64,000 bases of DNA from Zygaena filipendulae (GCA_907165275.2 OU015649.1:13050001-13114000), one strand, 5' to 3'; positions 10,742-22,260 are shown, counted from the stretch's first letter. Program-made: numbers and translations. The notes: generated by a model not told the origin, from the sequence alone.

Positions 10742-11001
10742 CTAGCTGTCCCCCGCGATTTCATCCGCGGTAATTTTGGAGTTCCCGCGGTAATTCCGGG
10801 AAAAAAGTGCTGTAGTTTACGGTGATAAGCTGTTTCCCGCATTAATTCCGGAGTTCCCGCGGGAATTACGGGATAAAAACTATTCTATCTTTTAAGTTGG
10901 ACCATATTATATATGGTTACAAAATTTTATCAAAATCCGTTCAGTAGTTTGGGAGTCCATCGCGTACAAACAACGTGACACGTGATTTATATATATAAAG
11001 A
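10742..11001 (-). mobile_element. Helitron-like element, fourth subfamily
   Basis: Opens CTAGctgtcccccgcgatttcatccgcgg and ends cacgtgatttatatatataaaga. The 5' half is shared with the copies at 21472, 25771 and 26003 (gttggaccatattata, tcaaaatccgttcagtag, gagtccatcgcg, aacaacgtgacacgtg). An extra internal gttcccgcggg block suggests a fused second copy. Confidence 0.8.
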
Positions 11002-11528
11002 TTGCTCCCTTGTAATTCAATCTAATAATGGATAACGGAATTGTTAAAAATCTAAATTATATGAAACTATGGTTTTTTTTTTCCGAACTATTGTTCATTC
11101 AGCGATAACAATTCATAATATTCGAGGTTTGTGTCAAAAAAACGTAAAACATCTGTTTCAACAAAAACATTTGTCAACCTTCCATCACGCAATACCTATA
11201 CTTGATATACATATACATTGTATTTCGTACAATTTGTTACAGTCGTCGTGGCCTATACATCCTTCCATTCCCCGTTTTCATCTCCCATTACAGCCAATCT
11301 CGAACGTGATGGGCATTACCTTCCTACCTACCTCTCGCCAATCGAATTTGGTTTCAGCTGTGGAAAATTTACAGTATCCAGTCACATTATGCATCAGAGA
11401 CTTGATATTCTGTGTTCAAAGCTTGTTTATCTATTTCAAATACAATACATACCTACGTATGTACATATTGTGTACTAATTGCGAACATTAGGTTATCGTT
11501 GCGTGATTAAATTTAGATTTTAATCCGG
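11002..11528. other. Non-coding stretch, unremarkable open frames
   Basis: A 140-codon frame (11069-11491) overlaps an 86-codon frame in another register. Neither shows a domain, a signal peptide or splice context. Composition is H/I/F/L-rich as expected of AT-rich DNA. It is regarded as chance. Confidence 0.45.
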
Positions 11529-11628
11529 TACTTGGGTTTAAACCCAATAAAAGCCAGCATCTAACGGTCTTTTATCGGGTTTAAACTCGGAAGTGGGTTT
11601 AAACCAAAGCACCGGGTTGATTGCCCAT
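11529..11628. repeat. Foldback segment built on tttaaac palindromes
   Basis: Contains tgggtttaaaccca (an exact palindrome), then cccaataaaagcc, then ggtcttttatcgggtttaaac, then gtgggtttaaac, and ends caccggg opposite the opening ccggta. The two halves pair with one insertion. It is probably a degraded foldback element. Confidence 0.5.
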
Positions 11629-11859
11629 CTATAACATTAAAAGCGAAAGTCTTTCGGGTTTGTAGGGAAAGGCGAAAAAAAAAATGTTTTAGCAATGAGA
11701 ATGAACATTTTGATGATGCGATGCGTAAAAATATTATAATAATGACGTGAAAAATTTAGAAATTGCTCTTTAACCAGAATTTGGAAAAATAAGAATTCGG
11801 ATTTTGAAGCAATTTAAATGAGGAAATTAAAAAAACCTCCCGACTTCTTTATTTATTTA

Positions 11860-12074
11860 TTTTATTTTATTTATTTAATCCTTTATTGCACATAAAATAA
11901 CAATGTTACAGTACCTAAAGAAAAAGGCGAAAGCAAATAGCGGTCTTATCGCATAGTTGCGATCTCTTTTAGACAACCAATTATGGGAAAGGACAAACAA
12001 AAATACATAGACACGGGTGGTTGGGTAAAGCATTCCAAACATTATACTATGTAAATATATACCATATACCATAA
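11860..12074 (-). mobile_element. LINE 3' end (A-rich tail and 3' UTR)
   Basis: On the minus strand it reads ...gcgaaagcaaatag region, tgtgcaataaaggatt and then (AAAT)n. A tgcaataaag signal followed by an (AAAT)n tail is the usual 3' end of abundant lepidopteran LINEs. No RT coding part is present. Confidence 0.55.
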
Positions 12075-12508
12075 TAAATATATACTATATACCATATAAA
12101 TACATAAACTACTCAGTATATGACAATAATATAATTCTTTAATTGGCCTGCCACTCTGTCCAAACTAATTTCACCTTTAGTAGGCACTCGGCACTTAATT
12201 ATAAGGTCGAGTAAGTGTCAAATAGAATATTTCATGTCCAATATTAGTGCACGAAATATTCTATTTATACGTACGAGTCTCGCGTATCTACCTACCTAAT
12301 GCCTATATTGAAAACATACATACAATCGAATGCATAACCTCCTCCTTTTTGGAAGTCGGTTAAAAAGTGAGTAATGTTATATGCTGGTGCTAAATTACTG
12401 GACGGTCGACATCAAAATTAATCTCGACTCGATTACATGGGATGCCGCTACGACACTTCCATTAGAAACTGCCGCTCGGACGTGCTGCTGCGCTTACGGG
12501 ATATAAAT
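12075..12508. other. Non-coding stretch with a 13-bp inverted repeat
   Basis: AATAGAATATTTC near 12221 and GAAATATTCTATT near 12253 are inverted copies separated by about 19 bases. The motif cctcctcctttttggaagtcgg at 12338 is the end of the dispersed repeat also seen at 34837 and 43149. No gene was found. Confidence 0.45.
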
Positions 12509-12831
12509 TTACTGGAGTCCTCATGAAAATGGAGAGAACTTATTTTTGATGTTTAAGACCTTTTTGCACTTTGAGGTGAAATTTTAGCAGGTAACGGAAG
12601 TGACTCGCATGGAGTTAGCGGAAGTGACGTGCACGAAGTCAACGGAAGTGTACGTACCTTTACTGGAGTTTACTGGAGTCCTCATGAAAATGGGGAGAAC
12701 TTATTTTTGATGTTTGAGACCTTTTTGCACTTTGAGGTGAAATTTTAGCAGGTAACGGAAGTGACTCGCATGGAGTGAGCGGAAGTGACGTGCACGAAGT
12801 CAACGGAAGTGTACGTACCTACCTAATGCGC
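12509..12831 (+). repeat. 161-bp tandem duplication with inner minisatellite
   Basis: Two near-identical units start ttactggagtcctcatg at 12509 and 12670. The end of each unit contains a shorter, imperfect repeat of about 22 bases built on cggaagtgac (acggaagtgactcgcatgga, gcggaagtgacgtgcacga, acggaagtgtacgtacct). The motif decays further downstream to about 12870. The near identity of the units points to a recent duplication. Confidence 0.85.
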
Positions 12832-13400
12832 AAAAAGTCGACGGAAGTGACGCGTGTAAGTCAATGGAACTGATGCATACTAAAATTGACAGACGAGTGC
12901 TCCAACAAGGTCAAGGAAATTTTAACTTCTTACATGCGTACCTACAAACTACACGCCCCCTTTTTTAGCTGTACCTACAGTAAGTCAGTCAATCAGTGAG
13001 TTGGTTTTTATGTATTTTATATACGTTAGATGGGGCATAGCCTTAACGCCGTTTGTGTAATTTTTGTCACGTATGAGTTATAAAAATTGCTTCCAATAAG
13101 TAATAAACCGTTATTTCTTATCTACTTATACGTTATACAATATACAATACATACATGTATATGTATCCAGGTATAAATAGATTAACGATTAGTTAACCTA
13201 TACACGATTTGTATGTACTTTCATACAAACTTTTACCCTCTTTGAACACTTGGGGACGAATTAAAGGGAGTCTTGTTAAAGGATTGTCATAGTTAAAGGA
13301 AGTTATCTTCTATTTATTTCGCACCGAAATCAAAAAATTACGATGATTGAACAAATCGATTCTAATTTATACAAGTACGTATTATTTCAGCTGTAATTAA
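12832..13400. other. Non-coding stretch, no gene seen
   Basis: Decaying copies of the ggaagtgac minisatellite reach about 12870. The remainder is AT-rich without a supported exon. Confidence 0.45.
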
Positions 13401-13599
13401 TCCTACTAATATTATAAATGTGAAAGTGTGGATGTTTGGATGTTTGTTACTCAATCACGCAAAAACGGCTGAACGGATTTGGATAAAATTTGGCATGCAC
13501 GTTGTCAGGGGTACAGAGAAGGACATAGGGTACTTTTTGTCCCGGAATTCTCGCGGGAACTCCGAAATTACCGCGGTTGAAAACGCGGGGCACAGCTAG
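13401..13599 (+). mobile_element. Complete non-autonomous Helitron-like element
   Basis: This is a good reference copy: it starts TCCTACTAATATTATAAATG after A and ends ggttgaaaacgcggggcacagCTAG before T. The body holds gtggatgtttggatgtttg, actcaatcacgcaaaaacgg, ctgaacggatttgg, atttggcatgcacgttgtc and ctccgaaattaccgcgg. The 199-bp length and all ends are shared with the copies at 35478 and 40342. Confidence 0.9.
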
Positions 13600-14087
13600 T
13601 TAGTTATAATTTAAAGATTTTCAATAAGGTATTGAGCATATACATTTTAAACAAGAACTTTCGCCTATCAGCATATTTTGGTATTTTTCCACAAACACCT
13701 AATACTAAAAAGTATTTTGAGTATTAATTAGTCAAAAGGGTCGAATTAGACGAATTCGGTAATAGCTTTACTCACAGACCCATTTCTGTTTTATACGTGT
13801 ACAATCAGGTACGGAAAGCGTGTTGACGCCTAGCACCTATACACTCATGTAAAAATGTTTCCATTCAATTAAGCGAATTGTGTCCTCTTTATAAATATCT
13901 ACTTGTACTTTCGTGATGATAAGTGGTTTTTAACGATCAATGCCTGTATTGAATTTGTTAACTAGTCGTGTCTGTAAATAAAAACATAAAACTCTAAAAT
14001 ACGTAGATACAAAATTGTAACGATACGAAATAGGGGAGCATTACGATATTATCGAGGTATTGATTATGTTCCTCGTTTTATATAAGT
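13600..14087. other. Non-coding stretch, no gene seen
   Basis: AT-rich sequence with no supported exon or repeat boundary. Confidence 0.45.
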
Positions 14088-14287
14088 ATAGCTGTTCCCC
14101 TTGGTTTCACCCGCGGCAGTTTCGGAGTTGAAGCGGGAATTCCCGGATAAAATACCTTTTGTCTTATTCAAGATTTCTATCTATCCATGCGCTAAATTTC
14201 ATTTAATTCCGTCCAGCCGTTCTGGCGTGATTAAGTTACAAACATCCATCCATCCATCTAAACTGTCACATTAATAATAATATTAGA
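14088..14287 (-). mobile_element. Non-autonomous Helitron-like element
   Basis: tatagctgttccccttggtttcacccgcgg (CTAG mutated to ATAG) through the shared body to aataatattagaag. An atccatccatccatc microsatellite sits near its 5' end, as in the copy at 18176. Confidence 0.75.
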
Positions 14288-14410
14288 AGGTCTAAATTGC
14301 TTTACAGCAATTAGGCCGCCCTTTGTTGCCTGTTCTAGTTGCTTCTCTATATACTTTTATTATTATTGTGGTAACAGTAAAGAATATATGGTTTGATTTG
14401 ATTTATTTCG
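14288..14410 (+). mobile_element. LINE 3' end
   Basis: gtctaaattgctttacagcaattaggccgcc, then a block ending gtaacagtaaagaatatatgg and gatttgattt tail repeats. This sequence type is a common 3' end of lepidopteran LINEs. No RT coding part precedes it. Confidence 0.5.
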
Positions 14411-14873
14411 ATAGCATACCACAAAGAAAGTGATTGCCGATATTTTGACTGATCTGAAAATCTTCTTCGTCTTCTTCTTCTTCAATTGTGGCAATCTATC
14501 GCGATTTATCGCATTTAATTCAGCCAATGTACGTATTTTTAGCAATAAAAGTAATTATGGCGAAACGCCAATGACACTTTATGTTTGTTTTCTGTGTGCA
14601 GACAGCTGTCAAAATCAAGGAAAACCCCTTGTCCACTAGAGTGTACTGCAATGTGTGCGTGCCGCGCCCTACATATCCGATGTCCACCGCCGATAAGATG
14701 GGGAGCGTCCGCTGTGTTATTACAATGCTTTCTGATGATACGAAATAGATAAAAAAATTGTTTGTGTCGCTTGTCTGCACGAATGTACCTGATGGCGTGT
14801 CAGAGCGACAAAATTGTGTAAATAATTGAGTTACATGTGCGGTTTTTTTGTTTTCTTTTTAATTTATTAGATA
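14411..14873. repeat. Diverged member of the 8450-8870 repeat family
   Basis: cttcttcttcttcaattgtgg, atcgcgatttatcgcatttaattc and agccaatg match 8585-8650, and gacagctgtca lies at the same relative place as the tgacagctgacag block there. No gene. Confidence 0.45.
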
Positions 14874-15073
14874 CTAGCTGTCCCCCGCGATATCGACCAG
14901 GGTAATTTCGGAGTTCCCACGGGAATTCCGGGATAAAAAGTTACCCTATGTCTTTCTCTGTACCCCTCCCTGAAAACTTGTATGCAAAATTTAATGGTGA
15001 TCGCTCCAGCCGTTCACGCGTAATGCCGTGACCTAGGGAAATAGGGATTCATTTTTGTATACATATATAGAGA
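14874..15073 (-). mobile_element. Non-autonomous Helitron-like element
   Basis: CTAGctgtcccccgcgatatcg through gttcccacgggaattccgg, the ccgttcacgcgtaatgccgtgacc block and ttgtatacatatatagaga. It is the same subfamily as the 5' part of 19535-19830 in inverse orientation. Confidence 0.8.
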
Positions 15074-15102
15074 GTGTACTATATCTAGGTATATGTATAT
15101 TT

Positions 15103-15364
15103 GACGACCCGATTGGCGTAGTGGGTCACTATGCCTGCCCGCTCATCAAGAGGTTCCGGGTTCGATTCCCGGTGGGGTGCACTTTGTGTGATGAACACAG
15201 GGCTCCAATTTCCAGTCTGGGTGTGTTTATATATATCTATAGTATAAGATATATGTAATTCTATGTAGTATATACCACGTTTGCTTGGTTTCCACGACAC
15301 ATGCTTGTAGCTTAGTGTGGGATCAAGTAGATCTGTGTGTTGTGAATTGGATTATTATTATTAT
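15103..15364 (+). mobile_element. tRNA-derived SINE, complete copy 1
   Basis: It has a Pol III promoter: an A-box-like tggcgtagtgggtcac and a B box ggttcgattcc, spaced as in a tRNA. A tRNA-unrelated body follows (tttgtgtgatgaacacagggc, ccagtctgggtgtg, gcttggtttccacgacac, gatcaagtagatctgtgtg) and the element ends in (ATT)n. The same element occurs at 22718 (+), 30931 (-) and, cut short, inside maltase gene 2. It is not a functional tRNA, as no cloverleaf can be drawn past the B-box region. Confidence 0.85.
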
Positions 15365-15481
15365 GTATATCTGCGCTCAGACTGGGAAATGGGACTCTCT
15401 GTTTATTACACAAAGGCTGGTCCAGTCCAGTTGAACCCGGGATTTAGGTGTACCTAATGATCCGTAAATTGGAAGTGTCGG

Positions 15482-15639
15482 AAAAAGTAATTTGTTACGC
15501 TTTCACGTCTTTAGTGCTCAACCGATCATCATGAAATTTTGCATACACATTGTCAGGGATACAGAGAGGGAATCCTTTATCCCGGAATTCCCGTAGGATC
15601 TCCGTAATTTACGAGGGTGAAACTGCGGCGAACAGCTAG
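15482..15639 (+). mobile_element. Helitron-like element, 5'-truncated
   Basis: ttacgctttcacgtc, caaccgatcatcatgaaattt, ggaattcccgtagg and a 3' end gtgaaactgcggcgaacagCTAG before T. Confidence 0.8.
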
Positions 15640-16229
15640 TGCCTACAATCTGTGTTTACCTACAGTAATTAGGTGTACGAGCGTGAAATTAAATTTCATT
15701 CAAACTAAGTGCAAATTCAACGTTTTGACCCACTTGCTAGTTTTAATTGCTCCGTATAAACTCATTACCTGACTTACCTGCTAAGTCTCAGCGCGTTTCG
15801 ATAGAACTTCAAGAATAATAATATCTCAAAACAGATTAAGTCGGAAATGCTCTAGGGAGGAAATTAACGCCATCTACTTCTTATAAAAAAAATCATATTA
15901 GAAAAAAGACGATAGTAGAATAATTATACCGAGTAGGTATTACTAAATTTTAATAGTAAATACAATTTTTTTGATGATAGGTAATTTTGAAGTATTAACA
16001 TAGTATAAAAAAACTTTTTTATTGAAAACCGAAGACTGTTAGTTTTTCTCATCTTCTTTTATATCTATAGGTACTTATTCTATATCTATTATTGTTATTT
16101 TTTTTATTATATAATAAAACTGTAGAGAGGTCAATTCTGTACATTGAATATATTATATTCAAAATTAATATTGGAGAATGAATGGTGATCGATCGATAGG
16201 TACTGATGCCAAAAATGCAATCAGTAAAT
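15640..16229. other. Non-coding stretch, no gene seen
   Basis: AT-rich sequence with no supported exon. The part after 16120 (caattctgtacattgaat) matches the 5' region of the Helitron-like element at 57890. Confidence 0.45.
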
Positions 16230-16574
16230 TTTTTGTCTGTCTGTCTGTCTGTCTGTCTGTATGTGCACGCATGGGTCAAAAACTACTGAAGGGATTTTAA
16301 CCAAACTTGTTACGATTGTAGTCCATACTCCTGGGCAGGTTATAGGCTATATAACATAACGCTAAGACACATGGGAGCTAAGCAGTGACGATAAATTTGA
16401 AGCAAATCGGATGATAATGCGCTTTCGAGCTCTTATCCTCGCATAAGATTACTCAATCACGCGCAAAAACGGCTTAACGGATTTGAATGAAATTTGGCAT
16501 GCACATTGTCAGGGGTACAGAAAAGGACTTTTTATCCCGGAATTCCCGCGGGAACTCCGAAATTACACAGCTAG
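16230..16574 (+). mobile_element. Composite Helitron-like element with GTCT microsatellite
   Basis: Begins with (GTCT)n at 16235-16260, then tgcacgcatgggtcaaaaac as in another subfamily. After 16443 it turns into the standard body (actcaatcacgcgcaaaaac) and ends ctccgaaattacacagCTAG, with the usual 3' hairpin deleted. It looks like two fused copies. Confidence 0.7.
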
Positions 16575-17628
16575 TTTTAAATATAGGTATGTATTATGTG
16601 TAAACACGGCAAAATCTTTGAATCACAGTCATTGAAAGTTAAAAAAAAGTACACCTGTATTTGATAACTTCTAGATAGGTACCAAGATATGAACAAATCA
16701 ACAAAGCTAAATGATTTAATTGCAAAGAGCAGCTATGATGATTAAAAACTTAAAATAAAACTATTAGGTAATATTGTAGTGCCTGCTCATTTGTTCAATG
16801 TTCATACCACTTACGCGAGCAAAGACGTGTGCAACAGCTAGAGCCACTTACTAGCTTTTTAATTAGTTGCCTACATCTTCAATTAGTCAGTTAATCAGTG
16901 AGTTTTATAAAACAAAAACGACAACACGGTTTCCCTCCATCATCCTGTCCGAATGGCGGCTTTTAAAATTTCTAACACATATTTTAATTGAAATGCTTGA
17001 TTAGCGGCTGGTATTTCGAGTTATACTTGTACTCCTAAGGGCAGTTATTCCGTTCAGGTTCAATATTCATAAGGGTAAGGAGGGATATTCGGAATAATGA
17101 TGATATTAAATTATTAAATTTATCAGTACATGGAAATGTTTTGTTCAGTTTTACAGTACAATGTTAAAATATTAATAGATTTGACTGTATTAATAAAAAC
17201 CTACTTCAGAACGGCTCGATTGATATATTTTTGTTATGTTTGTAATTGTTAGGCAGTTAAGAAATATTTTATTTAAATATCCCTTTGTAGGATTTAACAA
17301 CTTTGTGAGAGTTAATTGGTTTGGTTCAAAAACTCTTTAGTTGGTCATTATTTATTGTATTATAATATAATTTTCATACAAATTTATAGATAGGCCATAA
17401 TTTCGTTTTTATTGAAAAGGAGCGGATCACCATCCGTGTTCCTAGCTAGATTCGTTTCAGTTGAGTTGTCCTGAAAACTAGAACGTGCAAGTCACGTGTA
17501 CGCACTGATGTCACATAGTTGAGAACTGGGGGAACTGAAACGAGAAACGTACCTTTATTAATTTCTCAACACGTGTATCCAAGTTAGTGTTGCCCAACTA
17601 TCTAAACGTGCATCTTGAAAATCAGGAT
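16575..17628. other. Non-coding stretch, no gene seen
   Basis: AT-rich sequence. No splice-supported frame, RNA gene or second repeat copy was recognised. Confidence 0.45.
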
Positions 17629-17722
17629 ATCGATATCGATAGCTTTGATAGCGGTAATTTTGGCATTCAAATTCTGATTTGTGGTTGTATGGCTCCGCCG
17701 TTAAACTTAGCATTATTGAATA

Positions 17723-18045
17723 GCGGTTTCACCTGCGTAAGTTTCGGAGTTGACGCGAGAATTTCGAGATAAAAACACCCCATGTCTTTTTCTGTAGGTA
17801 AGTACCCCTGGAGTAAAGGCGTGAAAGCGTAACAAACAAACAAACAAACAAAATCAGATTCGTATTTCAAACTAGCTGTTCCCCGCGATTTCACCCGCAT
17901 TAATGCCAGGGATCCCGCAGGAATTCCGGGATAAAAAGTAGCCTAAGTCACTCCTTTTAGCATCTGCTATCTGCCAGTGAAAGTTCCGTTAAAATCGATT
18001 CAGCCGTTTCAGAGATTACCCCGAACAAACAGACAGATACAATAA
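17723..18045 (-). mobile_element. Two adjoining Helitron-like copies
   Basis: The first lacks its CTAG (gcggtttcacctgcgtaag to a caaacaaacaaacaaa microsatellite near 17850). The second starts CTAGctgttccccgcgatttcacccgc at 17872 and fades after aacaaacagacagatac. Confidence 0.75.
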
Positions 18046-18175
18046 TTAAAAAAAAAAATTGATGTTAGTACAGTATAAACTTTCCTATGCATTTAGTGAA
18101 AAGCTGTTAATTTGGTATTACAAACAGACACTTCAATTTCATTTATATGTCAAGACTAGATATTATTAGTTAAGA

Positions 18176-18390
18176 CTAGTTGTGCCCCGCGGTTTCACCC
18201 GCGTTAATTTCAGAGATCCCGCGGGAATTCCGGGATAAAAAGTGTCCTATATGTTAATCTGATGTATAAGCTATATTATTGTAAAGTTTCATTTAAATCC
18301 ATCCAGTAGTTTTTGCGTGAAAGAGTAACAAACATCCATTCATCCATCCATACATTCTTACAAACTTTCACGTTTATAATATTAGTACGA
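18176..18390 (-). mobile_element. Non-autonomous Helitron-like element
   Basis: CTAGttgtgccccgcggtttcacccgcg to cacgtttataatattagtacga, with an internal catccattcatccatcc microsatellite. Confidence 0.85.
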
Positions 18391-18582
18391 TTATACGACG
18401 TCTGTAAACTATGTAAATAGGTATAACATATTCATCATAACATAATTCGATTGTCGATGATAATATCGATGGTAATGGCGCCCCGGGTCGGAAATTGATA
18501 CTATTGATAACGTGGTAACGACTGAGGTTCGATTCTATAGATTATATCGATAGTACTGCAAGTCGTCTGTTGTATCAGCCCG

Positions 18583-18850
18583 GTGACACTCCATAAAAAT
18601 GAACTGATTCAAGTACTTTCCTACAAGACGTAAAGACGGTCGGCTTGTACACGTGTACACGTGTTGTGCGAGTGTGCAAATCGTAAGGTAGACAGCGAGC
18701 TGACAATAACTGTCAGTTGTCTATGAATAAATAATGTGACAATTTTGTACGGAAAATACCACGAAACATTGGCGGGGTACGAGGAGGCATGAATTTGGTG
18801 GGAGGAGGAGAGTGTTGCTTCTTCTGTATTCTTTGGTTGTGTTTCAAAAT
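18583..18850 (-). repeat. Inverted copy of the 8450-8870 repeat
   Basis: cggtgacactccataaaaatg, tcaagtactttcc, tacacgtgtacacgtgttgtg, gacagcgagctgacaataac and gagagtgttgcttcttctg are the reverse complements, in reverse order, of blocks at 8450-8830. Confidence 0.65.
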
Positions 18851-18958
18851 TTTCCGCTATCTACATAATATTATGTTGTAGTTTATTCCATACTATAACG
18901 TTTTATCGATGGTCATGCTATTGCTGGGCTGTCGATAGACAATCGATATTCCATCGAT

Positions 18959-19534
18959 AACAATATAATGAGTGGCATCACTGTCTACGTAACTGTCGTA
19001 TTCAATAAGAGAAGCAGGTACCAACTTAAATGGAAGTTGGAAAGTAATCATAACTAGCTGTTGCCCTCCGACTCTCCGCAACGTGCAGAGTGAGGTAAGC
19101 TCTCTGAACTAAACACGTGGGTTTCTAGCAAAAGTCGATGGCTTGCTCATCACGGTACACAAAATGGCGGCTGGTTGGTAACTGCAGCCACAAACGTGGA
19201 TTTTCGTCATGCCTCAACCCGCCAATCCGCTTAAACTGAAGCAGTGACGTAGGTACATGAAAACTGTCAAAACGGCTATGTTTTTTTTACTAGTTTAAAG
19301 ATTAAAGATGCCAAAATCGATGTCAGGTAACGAAACGGAAGGAATCTCTAGAAATCATTATTGGATTCTTCTAGTGATGATAACACTCCCTGCATTGCTT
19401 TGTTAGAAATATGAGTACCTAATGAGTGACTAATGAGCTAGTATACCTACAATACCAATTAGTATGTATAAATCACAGAACATAAAATGTGTAAATGTGT
19501 AAAAGTTTGCGCACTGAATAAAAAATATTCCTAT
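18959..19534. other. Non-coding stretch, no gene seen
   Basis: No supported exon. ctagctgttgccctccgactc near 19054 may be a Helitron relic. The remainder was not recognised. Confidence 0.4.
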
Positions 19535-19830
19535 ATATAAAAATGAATCCCTATTTCCCTTGGTCATGACATCCCGCGTGAACAGCTGGATCAATTTCAC
19601 AAATATTTTTTGTTGTGTTTGTTATTATAAGGAGAAGAATAATAAAACAAGTTTGGAGTTCCTGCGGGAATTCCGAAATTCAAGCGGGTGAATCTCCGAA
19701 ACGGTTGAACCGATTTTGATAGGACTCTCATTGTTTTTTAACTCATGTTATAAGGAGTAAATTTGGCTACTTTGCAGTTCCTGCAGGAATTGACGAAACT
19801 CACGCAGGAGAAACCACGGGGCGCAGCTAG
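19535..19830 (+). mobile_element. Composite Helitron-like element
   Basis: tatataaaaatgaatccctatttccc at the 5' side, the cgcgtgaacagctgg block, two ggagttcctgcgggaattcc-type blocks, and the end ggagaaaccacggggcgcagCTAG before T. The overall layout equals 32030-32312 (+) and 483-768 (-), so this doubled form has itself been copied. Confidence 0.8.
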
Positions 19831-21471
19831 TATGTGTGATAAAAAAGGGCTGACACCTGACGTACTGCGGATTAAACAAGTCGCAGGCAAAATTTTAAGT
19901 GTAAGTAGTCCGTTGAAAAACGTTCTTTACCAAGAACAGAAATCAACAATTAAACATATTTTATCATTTGAAAAATCTAATGCTTTTCATTTAACAAAAC
20001 AAGCACCGGTACACTAATTTGAATTAGGCACGTCCGCTCCAAAGACTTTAGATTCAATAGGTAGGTATAAGGTATAAACCGCTTAAATTACTGCGCAGTC
20101 TTATTGCGGTTGAAAATGACTAATTATTTTGTTAGTTGCGATAACAAAAGGGATGAATATCCTTTTCTCGCCATTGTTACGGTCTACGGAGGTCGGGTAC
20201 AAGTTCAATATTTTCACTCTATTATTGTATTTAATATTGTCAGTTTAAAATCACTGATCTGTAGCGGGACAAGGCGAGTTTATGAACTCAAAAGGGGAGT
20301 AGGTTCACTAAGTAGGTACGAACTTTATGAGATGCGAAGGCACTTAGTACCTAGATACTCGGGTGCAGCCGTCTGATTCTTGACTTAAATTATAATGTGC
20401 CTATATGTATAATGTTCATAAAGTTTCTGCTTGTTATGTTGTTACGTAAGGTTGAAATAATAATAACAAATTTTCACTACACAATTTTTTTTATTCAAAA
20501 GTGGAAATCAAGCAAATTATGCAATAAATTTGACATAATTCTTGTTTCATATAACAATGTGTAATTCTTTTATACACATTATGATTTCAAATTTCGAATT
20601 ACTTCCAGAGCACACAAAAATATAGTCATAATATTGCCACTCGAAAATAGACCACGAAAAACTAAAAGTTTACTTTGTTATTACTTGTTATTAACACCTA
20701 GGTAATATTGAGTTACGAAATAACGTAGAAATATAAATAAATAAGGTATAAATATGAAATTATTATAAATTTCCAAACACAAATTGGACACTGATTCATG
20801 TGAAAGCAATTTAAAGTTTCGATGAGTCGATTTGTTTGGTTGTCGGCTTCGTGACGTCGCTCGTTCATTCAGTGGGGGATATTATCCGGGGTTGCAACCC
20901 TGACAAACATAAATAGGTATATTTACTCTAGCCTTTTATTCGTTTCATCTGTGAACTATATGAAATTCACATTACATACCTACCTACGTTTTAAAAATAA
21001 ATAAATGTTAGTAATCTAAAACACTGATGTTTAAACACGCGTCACGTATTATATAAGAAAAAGTATTAACCAAATTAGAATTTAAACAGTTACCTAACAC
21101 GTAAGTGGGCTTTATTTTAAAGGAAAAATATTTAACTGCACACCAGAAAAACCACGGGCTAAAACTTTAGTCTTTTAAAATTAATTCATCCAGTACCTCG
21201 GATAGGAATGTGCGCCATCTTTAAACTTGAAATGAATGAGATAGATTAGTTACTTATACTCCGCGTACATTTATTTATGGCAGCGTATAGTCAATCTCCT
21301 CTTCCTAGAGATACCTGAGGTGCCCGACTATACAGTTATGGTTAATAGCATCATTTATTTCTGTTAGTAATTGGTCACGAAGTTGGAAGGGCAAAACTGA
21401 AGATTGAAAAATTGTGAAAAAATATTTATTTTGCTTTGTTTTTCCCACAAATATTTATATTATATATAAAA
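19831..21471. other. Non-coding stretch, no gene seen
   Basis: 1.6 kb with two chance frames (19763-20017, which overlaps the Helitron end, and 20104-20376). Neither has a recognisable domain. A gtgacgtcgctcgttcattc patch near 20851 is GC-richer. No repeat partner was found in the window. Confidence 0.4.
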
Positions 21472-21649
21472 CTAGCGATTTCATCCGCGGTAATGGCGGA
21501 GTTCCCACGGGAATTCCGGGATAAAAACTATCTTATTTTTTAAGTTGGGCCAAATACAACATAGTGACGAAATTTCATCACGATCGATTCAGTAGTCTAG
21601 GAGTCCATCGCGGACAAACAACGTGACACGTGATTTATATATATTAAGA
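21472..21649 (-). mobile_element. Helitron-like element, fourth subfamily
   Basis: CTAGcgatttcatccgcgg to cacgtgatttatatatattaaga. The 3' tip is shortened by loss of the ctgtcccc block. Confidence 0.8.
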
Positions 21650-22260
21650 TATATTATTGGTTTATAAAATTGTGTATAAGAAAAAGGAAACAGAAACAGA
21701 ATGTACTTAAGACCCTCTAGTTCTACTTACTTATGTTATACGTATCTATATACACATTTATCTGGGGCTCTACCACAATCTCTTTAGCAGTCCCATTAAT
21801 TTTATTATTGTATCAATATGAAAAATCCCGTATTTGAAAAAAGAAATGTTTATTACATATTATTTCCGAAGATGTGATAGTGTCAGCCGTCAGGTAGTTA
21901 ATTCTGTTTTTAATATGCAGACACTGCTTATTATTTCACAACTTCATGATATCTCTACATAGAGTACAGCAACGTTAATTTACAATCCATAAATAGAACG
22001 AGATTGTTAAGCAAATGACTACGAGCAATTTCAGAACGAATTTATTGATCGTTAATTATATTATGCGGCTTGTTATTGCATATGGAATTAATACCTAGTT
22101 ATGAGCACTGGGAAGTTACGACTGCAGTCTCTATATGTAACTGGACTGTGCACAACATTAATATTGTTAGTGATGCTTCCTAAGATTCACATATTAGTCC
22201 TTGTAAGTTATAAGCTTTGAGTAACTGTTTTAGTATTGTCATCTAGTTAGGTGTACAGTT
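21650..22260. other. Non-coding stretch, no gene seen
   Basis: AT-rich sequence with no supported exon or boundary. Confidence 0.45.

Larger units (their letters stand above)
17629..18958. promoter_or_regulatory. Cluster of seven ATCGAT motifs
   Basis: ATCGAT occurs at 17629, 17635, 18465, 18546, 18905, 18942 and 18953, several as TATCGATA-like sites. In flies TATCGATA is the DREF/BEAF-type element of promoters and domain boundaries. Whether it acts here is unknown. The cluster is interrupted by three Helitron-like copies, so part of it may be repeat-borne. Confidence 0.3.

Noticed and set aside
11069..11491. 140-codon open frame
   Set aside because: Overlaps another open frame in a different register, has no domain, signal peptide or splice context, and its composition is that of AT-rich non-coding DNA.
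15103..15180. tRNA gene
   Set aside because: Has Pol III boxes A and B but cannot form a full cloverleaf and is the head of a SINE repeated four to five times in the window.
16235..16260. CRISPR-like or satellite array
   Set aside because: A simple (GTCT)n microsatellite at the 5' side of a Helitron-like copy. No direct repeats with spacers occur anywhere, and the DNA is eukaryotic.
20104..20376. 90-codon open frame
   Set aside because: No family resemblance, no signal peptide and no splice support.
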